A stretch of 11,602 nucleotides of DNA from Verrucomicrobiota bacterium (GCA_026397695.1 JAPLUJ010000440.1:1-11602), one strand, 5' to 3'. Shown: positions 5,405-11,602, counted from the first letter of the stretch. The notes: generated by a model not told the origin, from the letters alone. Numbers and translations: made by a program.

Positions 5405-7585
5405 TTAGAGGCAGGTGCCCGGTTTGGTCAGGCAGCGGGCCTGCTCAAACGTCGGGACGGGTCGGTAATCCGGCAGGGCGGCGTATTTCAGGTTCCGGCG
5501 GCCCCAGTAACTGCCGTAGTACTGGCAATTGGTATCCACCCAGTTGGTGATTTTCACCCGTTCCTCGAGGGTCAGGCGAATATCCTTGTGGGTTGCGGCG
5601 AGTTTACGTGCCCGTTCCGCCTGCGTTGGATCGGCGAGTTGGACCATCCCCGGGGACAGCATGGCCACCAGCACGCTGGCATGGGATCCGAGCGACTTCG
5701 CCGGCAGATAATGCACATTGCCGGTTTTGGGATGGTTTTCACCGATGACCGGTCCTAACACATTACGGTCGAACCGCCCCTTGCGTCTTTCAGGCACCAG
5801 ACTTTCATAAGAAACATTGAACTGATTGGTCTGCGTGCCGCACAGATTCAGGTTGCCCTTGGGCTTGTCCCCGTCGTGGCATTTGAGGCAATGCCGGTCC
5901 AATACCGGTTGCACATCCGAGGCATAATCGAGCGGTCTTCCGCCGGCCTTTTCGCCGGGTTGGGGACCGGGTATCGACGGTGCCCGCTTCATGGCCATGC
6001 GCGCCACGGTCAGCACTTTTGCCGACGCGCTTTCGGGAACCTCGTGGCATCCCACGCAACCGCGAACCTCTCCCGGCATGTAATTGACGAAGGTGCGCTC
6101 CGTCTGCAGCGCCATGAAATTCCTGTCCAGCGCCTGCAGGATGATGTTGGCATTGGCAGGCACCACGAAATAGGCGGAGCCGTCCGTTTCCACCGGCACA
6201 ATGCCATGCTGCACCTTCAGTCCGAGGTGGGTGTCCTTGGTGATGCAGACGTGCTGTTGGTCATATCCATCTCCGTCCCAGTATCGGCGCACCGCCCATG
6301 GACGCGGCACCTGTTCGAGTATGCGCAGATAGGTCACCTCGCCGCGCTTCACATTCTCCAACCCATGATAGATATCATTCACCATGCACAGCGCCTGGTT
6401 CTTCGCCGCCACGGCCGGGTTCACCGACATGATCGTCACCGGCGGCACGGCACGCCGCTTCACCGGATAGGGCAGCCAGCACGAGATCGCGGGATCCTGA
6501 TAGACCGGCGTGACCTGGCCCTTGTCATCCAGCAGGTAAAGACCGTAACCCGCAGGCGCTTTCCATGGCGCACCCGCTGGTTTGTGCGCGACCAGGAATT
6601 TCTTGTCCGACAACGGCCAGGGATCCTTGAACAACGGACCGTTGCCGCCGCCGTCGTTCTTCCAGGAACCGTCCGCTTGGCGAAACGCAAAGCCGCCTTC
6701 CCCCTTGATGTCCACATCCGGCGTCATATAGGTCATCGGATCCCGGCTGCGGATATCCCGGTTCATATCCAAGCGTATGACGGTGCCCATCCCGTTCTGG
6801 GGATAATGCGGCACACCCATGACGACATAATGATTTTGGACATCCGGAATCGCCCGGCCATAGATCATCGTGGGGGGGAGCGCGATGTCGTTGCCGTAGA
6901 TCTCGGCGGACCCGGACCCGTCCGGCCGCATCGCCCACAGCCCCTTCACGCTGACCGCACCCTTGTCCACATACTCCCACCGCGTGTACATGATACGACC
7001 GTCGGGCAGCACCACCGGCGACGCTTCGCTCACCGAACTATTGCTCAACTTGCGCATGTTCTTCCCGTCGCCGTCCATCCGATAGAGCACGGTGCTGGTG
7101 AAATCATCCGGCCCGTCGCACAGGATCCCGAATTGGCAGCGCGTGGAAATGAAGGCAATGCCGCCGTCCGGAAGATAACACGGCTGCATGTCGTCGGTAC
7201 CGTGGTGATAGTGCCCGCCCACGCGGTATTTGCGCACCAGTTCCGCCTCGTCGTCTTGCGGAAACGTCAGTTGCCGCAAGCCCGACCCGTCGAGGTTCAC
7301 TTCGTAGATCCGGTATCCATCCTGCGCACCTTTTTTCCACGCAAAGACCACCCGCTTCGCATCGAATGACAGATCAAAGCGCTCAAACACCCCGTCCTTC
7401 AGGCCGGGCACCACCTCCCTGACAGATCCATCCTTCAGGTTCAGCGCGCAAATATTGCCGCCGGGCAGCAGGTGAAGCGCTTGACGAAGAGCAGTTGCTC
7501 GAAGTCCGCGCCCGGGACCAGGTCGGGGGCGCCGGTGGCCATCCCGGCAACCGCGCAAAACGCCGCGCCCAGCGCGATCCGGCAC
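5405..7585 (-). CDS. HzsA-like/PD40 beta-propeller diheme c-type cytochrome (start disrupted)
   Basis: Authentic sequence runs from about residue 39 (LLPGGNICALNLKDGS) to the stop; residues 1-38 are an Arg/Gly-rich translation in the wrong frame. PD40-type propeller strands appear near 72-110 (SFDAKRVVFAW, DGSGLRQLTF), 130-150 (MQPCYLPDGGIAFISTR) and 165-205 (ASPVVLPDGRIMYTRWEY). The C-terminal part carries two haem c sites: CVGCH (Cys510, 6044-6058) and CLKCH (Cys566, 5876-5890, in a DVQPVLDRHCLKCHDGDKPKG context typical of Planctomycetota/Verrucomicrobiota cytochromes). The ending YWGRRNLKYAALPDYRPVPT resembles that of family relatives. These proteins are distantly related to the hydrazine synthase alpha subunit, but such paralogs are common outside anammox bacteria, so hydrazine synthesis is not implied. 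The role is probably periplasmic electron transfer or oxidation. The signal peptide is encoded in another frame just upstream, so the gene may be inactive. Confidence 0.8.
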   Translation of the reverse strand: MPDRAGRGVLRGCRDGHRRPRPGPGRGLRATALRQALHLLPGGNICALNLKDGSVREVVPGLKDGVFERFDLSFDAKRVVFAWKKGAQDGYRIYEVNLDGSGLRQLTFPQDDEAELVRKYRVGGHYHHGTDDMQPCYLPDGGIAFISTRCQFGILCDGPDDFTSTVLYRMDGDGKNMRKLSNSSVSEASPVVLPDGRIMYTRWEYVDKGAVSVKGLWAMRPDGSGSAEIYGNDIALPPTMIYGRAIPDVQNHYVVMGVPHYPQNGMGTVIRLDMNRDIRSRDPMTYMTPDVDIKGEGGFAFRQADGSWKNDGGGNGPLFKDPWPLSDKKFLVAHKPAGAPWKAPAGYGLYLLDDKGQVTPVYQDPAISCWLPYPVKRRAVPPVTIMSVNPAVAAKNQALCMVNDIYHGLENVKRGEVTYLRILEQVPRPWAVRRYWDGDGYDQQHVCITKDTHLGLKVQHGIVPVETDGSAYFVVPANANIILQALDRNFMALQTERTFVNYMPGEVRGCVGCHEVPESASAKVLTVARMAMKRAPSIPGPQPGEKAGGRPLDYASDVQPVLDRHCLKCHDGDKPKGNLNLCGTQTNQFNVSYESLVPERRKGRFDRNVLGPVIGENHPKTGNVHYLPAKSLGSHASVLVAMLSPGMVQLADPTQAERARKLAATHKDIRLTLEERVKITNWVDTNCQYYGSYWGRRNLKYAALPDYRPVPTFEQARCLTKPGTCL

Positions 7586-7662
7586 TTGCTGCCGACCCGC
7601 CCTAACGTGTCGTGTCGGCGAAGGTTGAAAGCGGATGGGATCATGGAGTGGTTCGGTTTCAT
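7471..7662 (-). pseudogene. Out-of-frame N-terminus (signal peptide) of the HzsA-like gene
   Basis: From ATG 7662 this frame gives a clear Sec signal, CRIALGAAFCAVAGMATGA, then DLVPGADFEQLLFVKRFT. LLFVKRFT is what I expect at the start of HzsA-like/PD40 proteins, but here the frame runs into CCPAAIFAR and a stop at 7441. The expected continuation, LPGGNICALNLKDG, is in the neighbouring frame from about 7471 downward. As I remember relatives, about 15 residues (a His/Tyr-rich strand) separate these two blocks, so a small deletion of a length not divisible by three at about 7463-7474 is the simplest reading. A sequencing or assembly error remains possible. ATG 7644 is an alternative start that leaves a longer leader after the promoter. 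Confidence 0.65.
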
Positions 7663-7675
7663 GTGTTACACGGTG

Positions 7676-7703
7676 ATTTTAGCCCGCGATTCCCGTGCTG
7701 CAA
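7676..7703 (-). promoter_or_regulatory. Sigma-70-like promoter for the HzsA-like gene
   Basis: On the minus strand TTGCAG (7703-7698) and TAAAAT (7681-7676) are separated by 16 bp. TAAAAT matches TATAAT at five of six positions, while the -35 box is a moderate match. Transcription would start near 7669, 7 bp before ATG 7662 or about 25 bp before ATG 7644, which favours the inner start or a near-leaderless message. The remaining intergenic DNA to 7886 shows no further gene or repeat that I can support. Confidence 0.4.
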
Positions 7704-7886
7704 GCCAAATGCATCCGTCAGCCAGGAATGGCGACTTACCGAAGCCGCTTGAAATTTGCGGGGCCGCGTGGCGCGCGTGCGGGGGATTGACTCGGTTGCG
7801 GGGAAAAAACAGGATGCGCCCTGCATGACCCGGCAAATGGCAATCCGTTTGAGTTCCATGTCACTGATCCACCCTCCATGAGTGAA

Positions 7887-8828
7887 TCAGCCGAGCTTTT
7901 CGCACACCGCCGCCCACACTCTATCGGTTTCCAATTCGCGCTGGCAGCGTGAGTCCAGCGGGCATTTCGCGAGCAGGCACGGCGCGCATTCGACGTGCCG
8001 GCGGACGACCGCATGCCGCCGCCCTAACGGGCGCTTCCAGACCGGATCATTCGGGCCGAACAGCGTCACGCACGTCGTCCCGACATGAGCCGCCACGTGT
8101 GCCAGCGATCCATCCGCCGCGATGACCAACCCGTGGCCCGCCAGCATGGGCAGCATCGCGCCCAACGGCGACACCCGGGCATGCTCCGCCCGCCCGCCGA
8201 GTTCGTTAGATAAGGATTTCCCCAAGCCACGGCCACCGTCCACGCCCGCCACGGTGAGCCGCAGGTTGCGTTCCAGGATTTTGTTGGAAATTTCCACCCA
8301 CCTCTCCAACGGCCATTCGTAACTCGGGCCGAAGTCCGAGTCCGGGCTGAGCAGCACGGATCCGGCCACCGGATCGATCCCGCCAGGCGCGGGCGCGAAA
8401 AATTCCGCGTTGCCGGTATGGATGCCCATCGCCTCGACCGCTGATAGATAAAACCTCACCCGGTGCTCGGAAAATTTTTCCGCAACCCTGAGCGGATGCG
8501 TCAGCCGCCGTTTCAGTTTCCGCTCGTCCGGGCCCAGGCACCGCAGCACGTCCGCGAGTTTGACCGCGTCCGCCACAAATCCCGGGGCCCAAACCAAGGC
8601 CGCCTGCCAGAGCCCGCGGATTGCCGGGACCACGGCTTTGGCCTTGGCCTTCGCCCGGAACGCCAGCACCTCCAAACCCGCCAGGGTTTGCCAGAACTCC
8701 CGCTGTTCCTCGCGGCACATCACCCCTATTCCCAAGCCGGACGCCACCAATGCCCGCACCGCAGGCACCGCAAAACACGCCTCGTCCCAACCCTCCGGCG
8801 CCGCCACTAACAAATCACGTCCAGGCAT
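7887..8828 (-). CDS. Glycosyltransferase family 9 (ADP-heptose:LPS heptosyltransferase-like)
   Basis: This is 313 aa from ATG 8828; a GTG at 8834 would add two residues, and neither start has a clear Shine-Dalgarno. GT9 enzymes transfer heptose or a related sugar from a nucleotide donor to lipopolysaccharide core or other glycans at the inner face of the membrane, using two Rossmann-like (GT-B) domains. The C-terminal domain is diagnostic: VIAADGSLAHVAAHVGTTCV (235-254), then LFGPNDPVWKRPLG (256-269). A cysteine-rich end follows, with Cys281, 284, 289 and 295 (CAPC, CP, C), as in heptosyltransferases that finish CxPC...C...C. The N-terminal domain is less typical: LLVAAPEGWDEACFAVPAVRAL stands where a GD motif is usual, so the acceptor may differ from core heptose. 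The gene stands alone on the minus strand, so no LPS operon context supports a specific step. Confidence 0.82.
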   Translation of the reverse strand: MPGRDLLVAAPEGWDEACFAVPAVRALVASGLGIGVMCREEQREFWQTLAGLEVLAFRAKAKAKAVVPAIRGLWQAALVWAPGFVADAVKLADVLRCLGPDERKLKRRLTHPLRVAEKFSEHRVRFYLSAVEAMGIHTGNAEFFAPAPGGIDPVAGSVLLSPDSDFGPSYEWPLERWVEISNKILERNLRLTVAGVDGGRGLGKSLSNELGGRAEHARVSPLGAMLPMLAGHGLVIAADGSLAHVAAHVGTTCVTLFGPNDPVWKRPLGRRHAVVRRHVECAPCLLAKCPLDSRCQRELETDRVWAAVCEKLG

Positions 8829-8934
8829 CGTCACGCACCAACCCTAACGCCCCAACCCGCCCACGGAAACCGTAAAGTCATCGTTCACTAGCCATGCGGA
8901 ACATGATAGGGCGTGACCGCCGGGCGCTTCGTGG

Positions 8935-8977
8935 CTGGCGCATCTTGCGCCAGTCTGTGCAAGGAGCGTCTCGCTCC
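8935..8977. repeat. Two adjacent perfect hairpins, both with TCT loops
   Basis: CTGGCGCA (8935-8942) pairs with TGCGCCAG (8946-8953) over TCT. GGAGCG (8963-8968) pairs with CGCTCC (8972-8977), again over TCT on the plus strand. They sit just past the stop of the minus-strand small gene at 8989 and before the glycosyltransferase start, so they could stop or stabilise that transcript. Identical loop triplets suggest a repeat-family element rather than chance. No strong T-tract follows on the minus strand. Confidence 0.55.
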
Positions 8978-8988
8978 GCGTCTTCTCT

Positions 8989-9153
8989 CTAAAACGGCAC
9001 CTCGCCTACAAGCTCCTTCGCCTCCTCAGCCGTCCTCTCCGCCGTGTTTTTCAACGCCGCGATTTCCTGCTCCAGTGCCTCCTGCTGGGCGGCGTTGATG
9101 TCTTCGTCCGCAAGATCCTGCGTCCATGGGGACCAGTATCTTTTTTCGAGCAT
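8989..9153 (-). CDS. Small coiled-coil protein ending in GEVPF, copy 1 (possibly truncated)
   Basis: A 54-aa frame from ATG 9153. Residues 14-49 form one long acidic/basic helix (EALEQEIAALKNTAERTAEE), followed by the end ELVGEVPF. The last 40 residues are clearly homologous to those of the gene at 11001-11234, and the final 18 bp of the two genes are identical. In that second copy the gene overlaps a ParE-type toxin; here no toxin homology is detectable upstream, and the first residues (MLEKRYWSPWTQ) do not match. The frame continues upstream to 9264, but that part overlaps the opposite-strand gene at 9202. It is either an orphan member of the family or what remains of a second toxin-antitoxin locus. 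The function is unknown; a short helical protein with a conserved C-terminal tail would suit binding to a partner protein. Confidence 0.55.
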   Translation of the reverse strand: MLEKRYWSPWTQDLADEDINAAQQEALEQEIAALKNTAERTAEEAKELVGEVPF

Positions 9154-9201
9154 GACCGATATTTCTTGAATTCCCTGGTATCCTTGCCACCATCCGCGCC
9201 G

Positions 9202-9411
9202 ATGACATACGCTAGTCAGCAGCTCGCAGAAGCGCTTCAAGAGCTCGCCAAGGAGCCAAGCCATCCAAAAGGATACGGCACCACCCGGGTTCCTTCGACC
9301 ATTGATACCAGGGACAAACGTCTGGTGTTTCCTCCAGCAGTGGCCAGCTTTCTTGAAAACACCAATCGCTACACCGAAGCCACCAAAGCCGTTAGTGTCG
9401 GGGTTTATTGA
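9202..9411 (+). CDS. Small unknown protein upstream of the C39-like peptidase gene
   Basis: A 69-aa frame from ATG 9202. A TTG at 9166 would lengthen it by 12 residues, but the ATG avoids overlap with the opposite-strand gene at 8989-9153. It has an N-terminal helix (SQQLAEALQELAKE), a central Gly/Thr/Arg segment (GYGTTRVPSTIDTRDKRL) and a C-terminal part PPAVASFLENTNRYTEATK. There is no signal peptide and no membrane segment. It ends 9 bp before the start of the peptidase gene and lies in the same reading frame, so readthrough of its single TGA would fuse the two proteins. The tight spacing indicates one operon and probably one functional unit. It could be a partner, regulator or substrate of the peptidase; the sequence does not decide. 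I do not recognise the family, and no Shine-Dalgarno is visible. Confidence 0.6.
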   Translation: MTYASQQLAEALQELAKEPSHPKGYGTTRVPSTIDTRDKRLVFPPAVASFLENTNRYTEATKAVSVGVY

Positions 9412-9420
9412 CCGGGGCTC

Positions 9421-10959
9421 ATGAGCATGCGTCTAGCTGAAGGAACTCAAGCCGATTGGTTGGACACCCGGCCCGAAGCTGGTTTTTCTAACTTCCTATT
9501 CATCGATCGGAACTATGCCGCTCACCCTGTGATGCGCCGGATTTTTTCCCTGGCGCGCAAGCATGGGTTTCAATCCGTTCTCATTGAACATCTGGACGAA
9601 GGCAGATGCCCGACCATCACCGAGGAAAATGAAGCCCTTGCGATTCGTCAACCGAACTTCACGGGATCGGAAGTTCATCGCTTGTCCTTCTTCCGCTGTC
9701 CCCCAAATAACGAACCGATGCCCGGGGATTTTATTGGCAGCGTGGTTTTCAAAACCGACACTTTCACGGGCTTTCCGAATCCGCGCAGCCATGTTTACGA
9801 GGCTGTCCTGCCGCCACCACGCAACTCACAGGAGAACAATTTCATTCACTGCTGCCGGCGCTATGATTTCCATACCTCCGCTGGAAATTTTTCCGCCCGC
9901 GGCGCTCTTTATGCCCAGCAGAATGACCTCACCTTCGTCTGTGCACATGTCGCACTGCGCACCGTCTTGGCCTCCATGCTGCCCGGCGGCGACATTTCTT
10001 ACGCGGAGATAAACCGTATTGTCGGGGTGGATCACCGAGGCACGCAAGTCGGCGGTGGAGCCGGCCTCAGTCCTGACCAGATGGAAGTTGTCCTCAATGA
10101 TCTATCCATTTCTTACGAAAAGATCGTCCACGAACCTAATGCCCGGCTGTTTCTGCCGACAGACTATCAGCGGAATCTCTACGGGTTCATCGAGTCGGGC
10201 GCTCCCGCACTTCTTGGATTTGAACTGGAAGACCCAGCCGCCTCTCCGGGTAACGCAGCGAGACATATCATTCCGGTTTTGGGACACACATTCAATGAAG
10301 ATGCCTGGGTTCCGGAAGCGGAGCGCAGCTACTTCGCCAAAGGACTTTCCTACTATCCGAGCGAGAGCTGGCTGAGTTCATTCGTCGCACACGACGACAA
10401 CTTCGGTCCCTATTACTGCCTGCCGCGCAATTTTCTCAAGAAGGAGAATTTCAGGCTCAGTATTGGCCTCAAACGCTTTCCTTCCCTCTTCGGCGCGGTG
10501 GAAGCCGAAACGCTTGCCTTTGGTTATGCCCAGGTCCTGGCTCGGTTTTTCGACAAAACCGGACACGATTGGCTGGACAGATTTTCTATATTCACGCGGC
10601 TGGGAAGTTTGGTGATTCGCGCACAAACCGTGTCCCGGCCTGAATACCGCCAGCACCTTGAGGGACTCCTCGATTGGGAGGGACTATCGTTGGAGCCCAC
10701 GTTATGCGAAGGCTTGGTGTCCACCCTGCCAGATTACTTCTGGGTGGCCGAGTTAAGTGCGCCAGAACTATTCACGGCCACGAGGCACAAATTCGGGGAA
10801 TTCATCATCGCGGCGGACAAACCCCACGCTACGGATTTCTCGCTTCTGCTCGCCGCCAGACTTCCGGGCTACGTCCTCATGCGTAGTGGCGGAAAGCTAG
10901 AGGTCAACCCCACCGCATTGGCTGGCCATACTCCACTGTTCGCCCGAAGTTCCGCCTGA
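9421..10959 (+). CDS. Uncharacterised protein with C39/papain-like cysteine-peptidase core
   Basis: This is 512 aa from ATG 9421; ATG 9427 is an alternative. It has no signal peptide or membrane segment, so it is probably cytoplasmic. Residues 20-130 form an N-terminal domain I do not recognise. The core starts at about 155: LYAQQNDLTFVCAHVALRTV places Gln166/167 seven or eight residues before Cys174, as in C39 and papain-like enzymes (oxyanion Gln, then nucleophile Cys at a helix start). YAEINRIVG and GLSPDQMEVVLNDLSISYEK resemble the cap region of C39 domains. FIESGAPALLGFEL, then RHIIPVLGHTFNED, matches the g-x-P-hydrophobic strand and the catalytic His strand (His282). HDDNFGPYYCLP (Asp325/326 or Asn327) would complete the triad. 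The last 150 residues include DYFWVAELSAPELF, then KFGEFIIAADKP, a second unknown domain. The substrate is unknown: peptide processing, deamidation or transglutaminase-like chemistry are all open. The fold call rests on motif order only. Confidence 0.7.
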   Translation: MSMRLAEGTQADWLDTRPEAGFSNFLFIDRNYAAHPVMRRIFSLARKHGFQSVLIEHLDEGRCPTITEENEALAIRQPNFTGSEVHRLSFFRCPPNNEPMPGDFIGSVVFKTDTFTGFPNPRSHVYEAVLPPPRNSQENNFIHCCRRYDFHTSAGNFSARGALYAQQNDLTFVCAHVALRTVLASMLPGGDISYAEINRIVGVDHRGTQVGGGAGLSPDQMEVVLNDLSISYEKIVHEPNARLFLPTDYQRNLYGFIESGAPALLGFELEDPAASPGNAARHIIPVLGHTFNEDAWVPEAERSYFAKGLSYYPSESWLSSFVAHDDNFGPYYCLPRNFLKKENFRLSIGLKRFPSLFGAVEAETLAFGYAQVLARFFDKTGHDWLDRFSIFTRLGSLVIRAQTVSRPEYRQHLEGLLDWEGLSLEPTLCEGLVSTLPDYFWVAELSAPELFTATRHKFGEFIIAADKPHATDFSLLLAARLPGYVLMRSGGKLEVNPTALAGHTPLFARSSA

Positions 10960-11000
10960 TACCGCGAAGATAACGCGAAAAAATTGCATGGATCGGGGAC

Positions 11001-11234
11001 CTAAAACGGCACCTCGCCCGCCAGTTCCCGTGCCTCTGCCGCTTTCCGCTCAGCCTCTGCCTTCAACGCTTCAATTTCCTTCTCCAATTCCGCCCGCTGC
11101 TCTGCGGTGATCCTGTCGATCACCGCAGCATCCTCTTCCACAACCTGATAGATCGCGTAATCCGCGCTGGCCCGCACCTCGTCCAAGGTTTCGATCAATT
11201 CAAGATCACTCGGTTGATCGTCGGCCGAGGCCAT
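11001..11234 (-). CDS. Small coiled-coil GEVPF protein overlapping the ParE-like toxin gene
   Basis: A 77-aa frame from ATG 11234. The first 28 bp of the gene overlap the end of the toxin gene (11206) in another frame, so the two are surely translated from one message and probably coupled. The N-terminal half (SDLELIETLDEVRASADYA) is acidic. Residues 40-70 form a heptad-like helix (EQRAELEKEIEALKAEAERK), and the protein ends ELAGEVPF. The same end occurs in the gene at 8989-9153. A second-position gene with an acidic helix could be an antitoxin or a chaperone for the toxin. The gene on the other side of the toxin looks like a conventional addiction-module antitoxin, however, so this one would be a third component. 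I know no named family for it. Confidence 0.7.
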   Translation of the reverse strand: MASADDQPSDLELIETLDEVRASADYAIYQVVEEDAAVIDRITAEQRAELEKEIEALKAEAERKAAEARELAGEVPF

Positions 11235-11505
11235 AGGACGGATTCCGGTGATGATGGCGGATCACGATGACATGGATGCAATCCAATCGCTGTTCAAAGA
11301 GAATATGGTAGGGAAATTTCACGAGATTCGATCGGCGCAGACCCGAGGGATCATAGTGATAGCGTTCTGGGAATGAGGCGATTCCGTCGATGGCGGAATC
11401 AAGTTCGTTCCAAAATCTATCCACCAGGTTGTCTGAAATCCCCGCATATTTCATAGCGATTTCCCGAGCGTCTTTCGCAGCTCCAGGGTGAATCATGAGT
11501 TCCAT
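11206..11505 (-). CDS. ParE/RelE-superfamily toxin
   Basis: This is 99 aa from ATG 11505; GTG 11508 is directly before it. The order of motifs is that of the ParE/RelE fold: HPGAAKDAREIAMKY (helix 1), LVDRFWNELDSAIDGIASFP (helix 2 and the I-x-x-x-P turn), LRRSNLVKFPYHILFE (Arg57/58 and KFPY 63-66, core strands), and IHVIVIRHHHRNPSYG (last strand with basic residues and the family's H-x-x-R-P-like end). RelE members cut mRNA on the ribosome and ParE members poison gyrase. KFPY and the H..R.P tail are more usual in ParE-like members, but the target cannot be decided here. The gene lies 12 bp after a probable antitoxin stop and overlaps the following GEVPF gene by 29 bp, forming a compact three-gene operon. 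Confidence 0.85.
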   Translation of the reverse strand: MELMIHPGAAKDAREIAMKYAGISDNLVDRFWNELDSAIDGIASFPERYHYDPSGLRRSNLVKFPYHILFEQRLDCIHVIVIRHHHRNPSYGLGRRSTE

Positions 11506-11517
11506 CACCGTCGCCGC

Positions 11518-11601
11518 TTATCGTTCACAAGCCATTTTGAATTCTTCCAAACTCAGCCCCTTTACCTGCCCCGAGTTCAATTCATCCCGCCTGCGGCTGA
11601 C
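11518..11601 (-). CDS. Probable addiction-module antitoxin, C-terminal fragment (5' end outside window)
   Basis: The last 27 codons are visible on the minus strand, ending at TAA 11518-11520: RRRDELNSGQVKGLSLEEF, then KMACER. A run of RRxDELxSGxVKxLSLEEF is characteristic of the short 'putative addiction module component' antitoxins that pair with ParE/RelE toxins. In those proteins this tail wraps around the toxin. The stop is only 12 bp before the toxin ATG. This frame is too short to stand out as an ORF and is easily missed. Promoter and DNA-binding region would lie outside the window. Confidence 0.75.
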   Translation of the reverse strand, partial: VSRRRDELNSGQVKGLSLEEFKMACER

Positions 11602-11602
11602 C

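Noticed and set aside
5876-7369. 497-aa plus-strand open frame
   Set aside because: It is a Val/His/Arg-rich antisense shadow of the HzsA-like gene, whose haem motifs and propeller strands define the true frame.
5405-7662. Evidence for anammox or hydrazine metabolism
   Set aside because: HzsA-like paralogs are widespread in non-anammox Planctomycetota and Verrucomicrobiota, and no other hydrazine genes are present.
7659-8014. Small minus-strand frames in the gap between the HzsA-like and GT9 genes
   Set aside because: Composition is Arg/Ser/Cys-rich, one overlaps the GT9 end in another frame, and no motif or ribosome site supports them.
9154-9264. Longer N-terminus for the left GEVPF gene (start 9264)
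   Set aside because: It overlaps the forward 69-aa gene, shows no similarity to the right-hand GEVPF protein, and ATG 9153 lies closer to the homologous part.
8989-11018. The 18-bp direct repeats as phage or integron attachment sites
   Set aside because: They are the extreme ends of two homologous coding regions, similarity continues as protein homology, and there is no integrase in the window.
1-11602. CRISPR arrays, tRNA or rRNA genes, transposases
   Set aside because: No spaced direct-repeat array, cloverleaf with CCA-type acceptor, rRNA core sequence or DDE/Y1 transposase motif was seen on reading both strands.

Overview
The window looks like a GC-rich chromosome segment from the PVC superphylum, most likely a Verrucomicrobiota bacterium. 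The grounds are a HzsA-like/PD40 cytochrome of the type amplified in Planctomycetota and Verrucomicrobiota, a HEAT-like C-terminus typical of those phyla, intergenic repeat debris, and a strong bias toward the pentamer GTTAG/CTAAC. This assignment is inference; no rRNA or other marker gene is present.

Layout. 1-176 (+): 3' end of a HEAT-repeat-like protein. 177-516: non-coding, with a strong GC hairpin and a MITE-like inverted repeat. 517-2073 (-): a short but complete-looking UvrC. 2074-2310: intergenic repeats. 2311-3144 (-): an NlpC/P60-type lipoprotein, divergent from 3242-4618 (+), a secreted caspase-fold (C14) protein with C-terminal TPRs. 4619-5340: an AT-rich patch with an orphan single-pass membrane protein (4739-5209). 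5405-7662 (-): a diheme HzsA-like/PD40 protein whose signal peptide and body lie in different frames. 7887-8828 (-): a GT9 heptosyltransferase-like protein.

8989-11602 is accessory. Two small coiled-coil genes (8989-9153 and 11001-11234, both -) share an identical C-terminal GEVPF end and flank a forward pair: a 69-aa unknown (9202-9411) and a 512-aa protein with a C39/papain-like cysteine-peptidase core (9421-10959). The right-hand coiled-coil gene overlaps a ParE/RelE toxin (11206-11505), which follows the 3' end of a probable addiction-module antitoxin (11518 to the window edge). This gives a three-gene toxin-antitoxin operon.

The best candidates for something undescribed are the C39-like peptidase with its small partner between two GEVPF proteins, the three-component TA operon, and the GTTAG motif, which seems to dictate where the rare Leu codon TTA is used. 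Protein families were named from motif recognition only; no database search was possible.
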